6,283 bases of DNA from DATAFT01 sp035544635 (GTDB taxonomy: Bacteria; Acidobacteriota; Thermoanaerobaculia; Multivoradales; Multivoraceae): assembly GCA_035544635.1 (NCBI GenBank), contig DATKDQ010000248.1:1-6283 (forward strand), in the 5' to 3' direction. Below, piece by piece: positions 5,913-6,283 of this stretch. Positions within the stretch are counted from its first letter, which is position 1, and the number at the start of each line of letters is the position of its first letter. Made by a program: the position numbers and the translations under genes. Under the pieces are notes generated by a model. The model saw nothing but the letters and a program-made list of their open reading frames with translations. It searched no databases and was not told the DNA's origin.

Positions 5913-5941
5913 ATTATGGTCCTTTAGATCTGACCTTTCAA
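5913..5941 (-). promoter_or_regulatory. Sigma70-type promoter of the antitoxin-toxin operon
   Basis: On the minus strand TTGAAA (5941-5936, 5/6 to TTGACA) and CATAAT (5918-5913, 5/6 to TATAAT) are separated by exactly 17 bp. The -10 ends 6 nt before the antitoxin ATG at 5906, which places the transcription start on or next to the first base of the start codon. This AT-rich patch stands out from the GC-rich surroundings. It is the best promoter in the window. Confidence 0.8.
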
Positions 5942-5944
5942 GTC
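5921..5944. promoter_or_regulatory. Possible operator repeats in the antitoxin promoter
   Basis: On the minus strand AAAGGTC and AAAGGAC recur 13 nt apart across the promoter spacer, the six-base palindrome AGATCT (5926-5931) lies between them, and an imperfect dyad GACTT-gaa-AGGTC (5944-5932) covers the -35 box. Phd/YefM antitoxins generally repress by binding short repeats at such positions; which of these is the site is not decided. Confidence 0.35.
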
Positions 5945-6019
5945 TTAACTCTCGATGCCGGCGACAGGCACTTTCGGCCGGCGCGGCGAGGGACGGCGGG
6001 CGGCTCGCGCTGTCACGTC

Positions 6020-6283
6020 CTACAGGTAGCCCAGCGCCCGCAGCCGCTCGAGCTCTTCGGGGCTCGCCTGGGCCGCCAGCTCGGCGTCGCTCGCGAGCTT
6101 CGCCGCCTCGGCCGCCTGCCGCCAGCGCGCGAGCTCGTCGGTGAGGGCCTTCACCTTGTCGGGGTGCTCGTCCGCCAGGTTCGTCACGTTGATCGGGTCC
6201 GCGGCGTGATCGTAGAGCTCGAACTCGAGCACGTCCGGAGGCGGCTCGACGTTGTGGATCAGCTTCCAGCCGCCGGAGATGAT
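6020..6283 (-). CDS. Sulfatase, C-terminal end (runs off right edge)
   Basis: Reading the minus strand from the window edge gives 87 codons and a TAG at 6020-6022. The residues SGGWKLIHNVEP, then FELYDHAADPINVTNLADEHPDKV, are the classic C-terminal signature of type I (formylglycine) sulfatases, where the DP-x-N-TNLA block follows the ELYD strand. The chain ends in a charged helix (ALTDELARWRQ and onward) and the tail ELERLRALGYL, a common ending of this family. The catalytic Cys/Ser-x-Pro-x-Arg motif and any signal peptide lie outside the window, so substrate and location are unknown. Upstream extent is unknown, since the gene reads in from the right. No terminator hairpin is clear after the stop; about 110 nt separate it from the antitoxin gene it reads toward, in the same direction. 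The call rests on the C-terminal block only. Confidence 0.85.
   Translation of the reverse strand: MISGGWKLIHNVEPPPDVLEFELYDHAADPINVTNLADEHPDKVKALTDELARWRQAAEAAKLASDAELAAQASPEELERLRALGYL

Noticed and set aside
5129..5987. GGCCGGCGCGGC occurs at 5129-5140 and 5976-5987, on both sides of the toxin-antitoxin module, like a transposition footprint
   Set aside because: A 12-mer of only G and C is expected to repeat by chance several times within a window of this composition, and there is no transposase or other boundary sign.
5961..6014. GACAG (5963-5967) and CTGTC (6010-6014) as a terminator after the sulfatase
   Set aside because: Only 5-bp arms with a 42-nt loop; not a convincing hairpin.

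Overview
This is a GC-rich bacterial stretch (roughly 70% by eye) with short intergenic gaps and genes on both strands. The 5' part of an aat gene points to a bacterium with N-end-rule tagging. The mix of MaoC hydratase, F420-type luciferase-like oxidoreductase, ACAD10/11-like phosphotransferase, SGNH hydrolase, PIG-L deacetylase and sulfatase is what I would expect from an uncultured soil or sediment lineage (Rokubacteria/Methylomirabilota, Binatota or a related deltaproteobacterial group). That placement is an impression from gene style; no marker gene here fixes it.

Layout: the minus-strand aat (truncated at the left edge) diverges from a tight two-gene plus-strand operon, a MaoC-like acyl-CoA hydratase followed 2 nt later by a luciferase-like (F420-type) oxidoreductase. 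This operon converges on a minus-strand, membrane-anchored SGNH/GDSL hydrolase. The SGNH gene diverges from a second plus-strand pair, an ACAD10/11-type phosphotransferase followed by a Tat-signal PIG-L deacetylase. The 157-bp divergent gap between them holds an unusual 21-bp imperfect inverted repeat. After the deacetylase, a strong GC hairpin separates it from a minus-strand Phd/YefM antitoxin and VapC-type PIN toxin module. The antitoxin has a near-consensus sigma70 promoter placed so that its mRNA should start at the ATG. The right edge holds the C-terminal end of a minus-strand sulfatase.

The MaoC hydratase, the oxidoreductase and the phosphotransferase all fit acyl-CoA or small-molecule catabolism. 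The phosphotransferase resembles kinases of 4-hydroxyacyl-CoA, so a shared hydroxy- or enoyl-acyl-CoA route is possible, but it is inference only because the genes lie in separate transcription units. The deacetylase, SGNH hydrolase and sulfatase look like envelope or exported glycan/ester hydrolases. I see no CRISPR array, tRNA, rRNA, transposase or clear new multi-gene system. The regulatory DNA (the 2997-3074 dyad and the antitoxin promoter) is the most noteworthy part.
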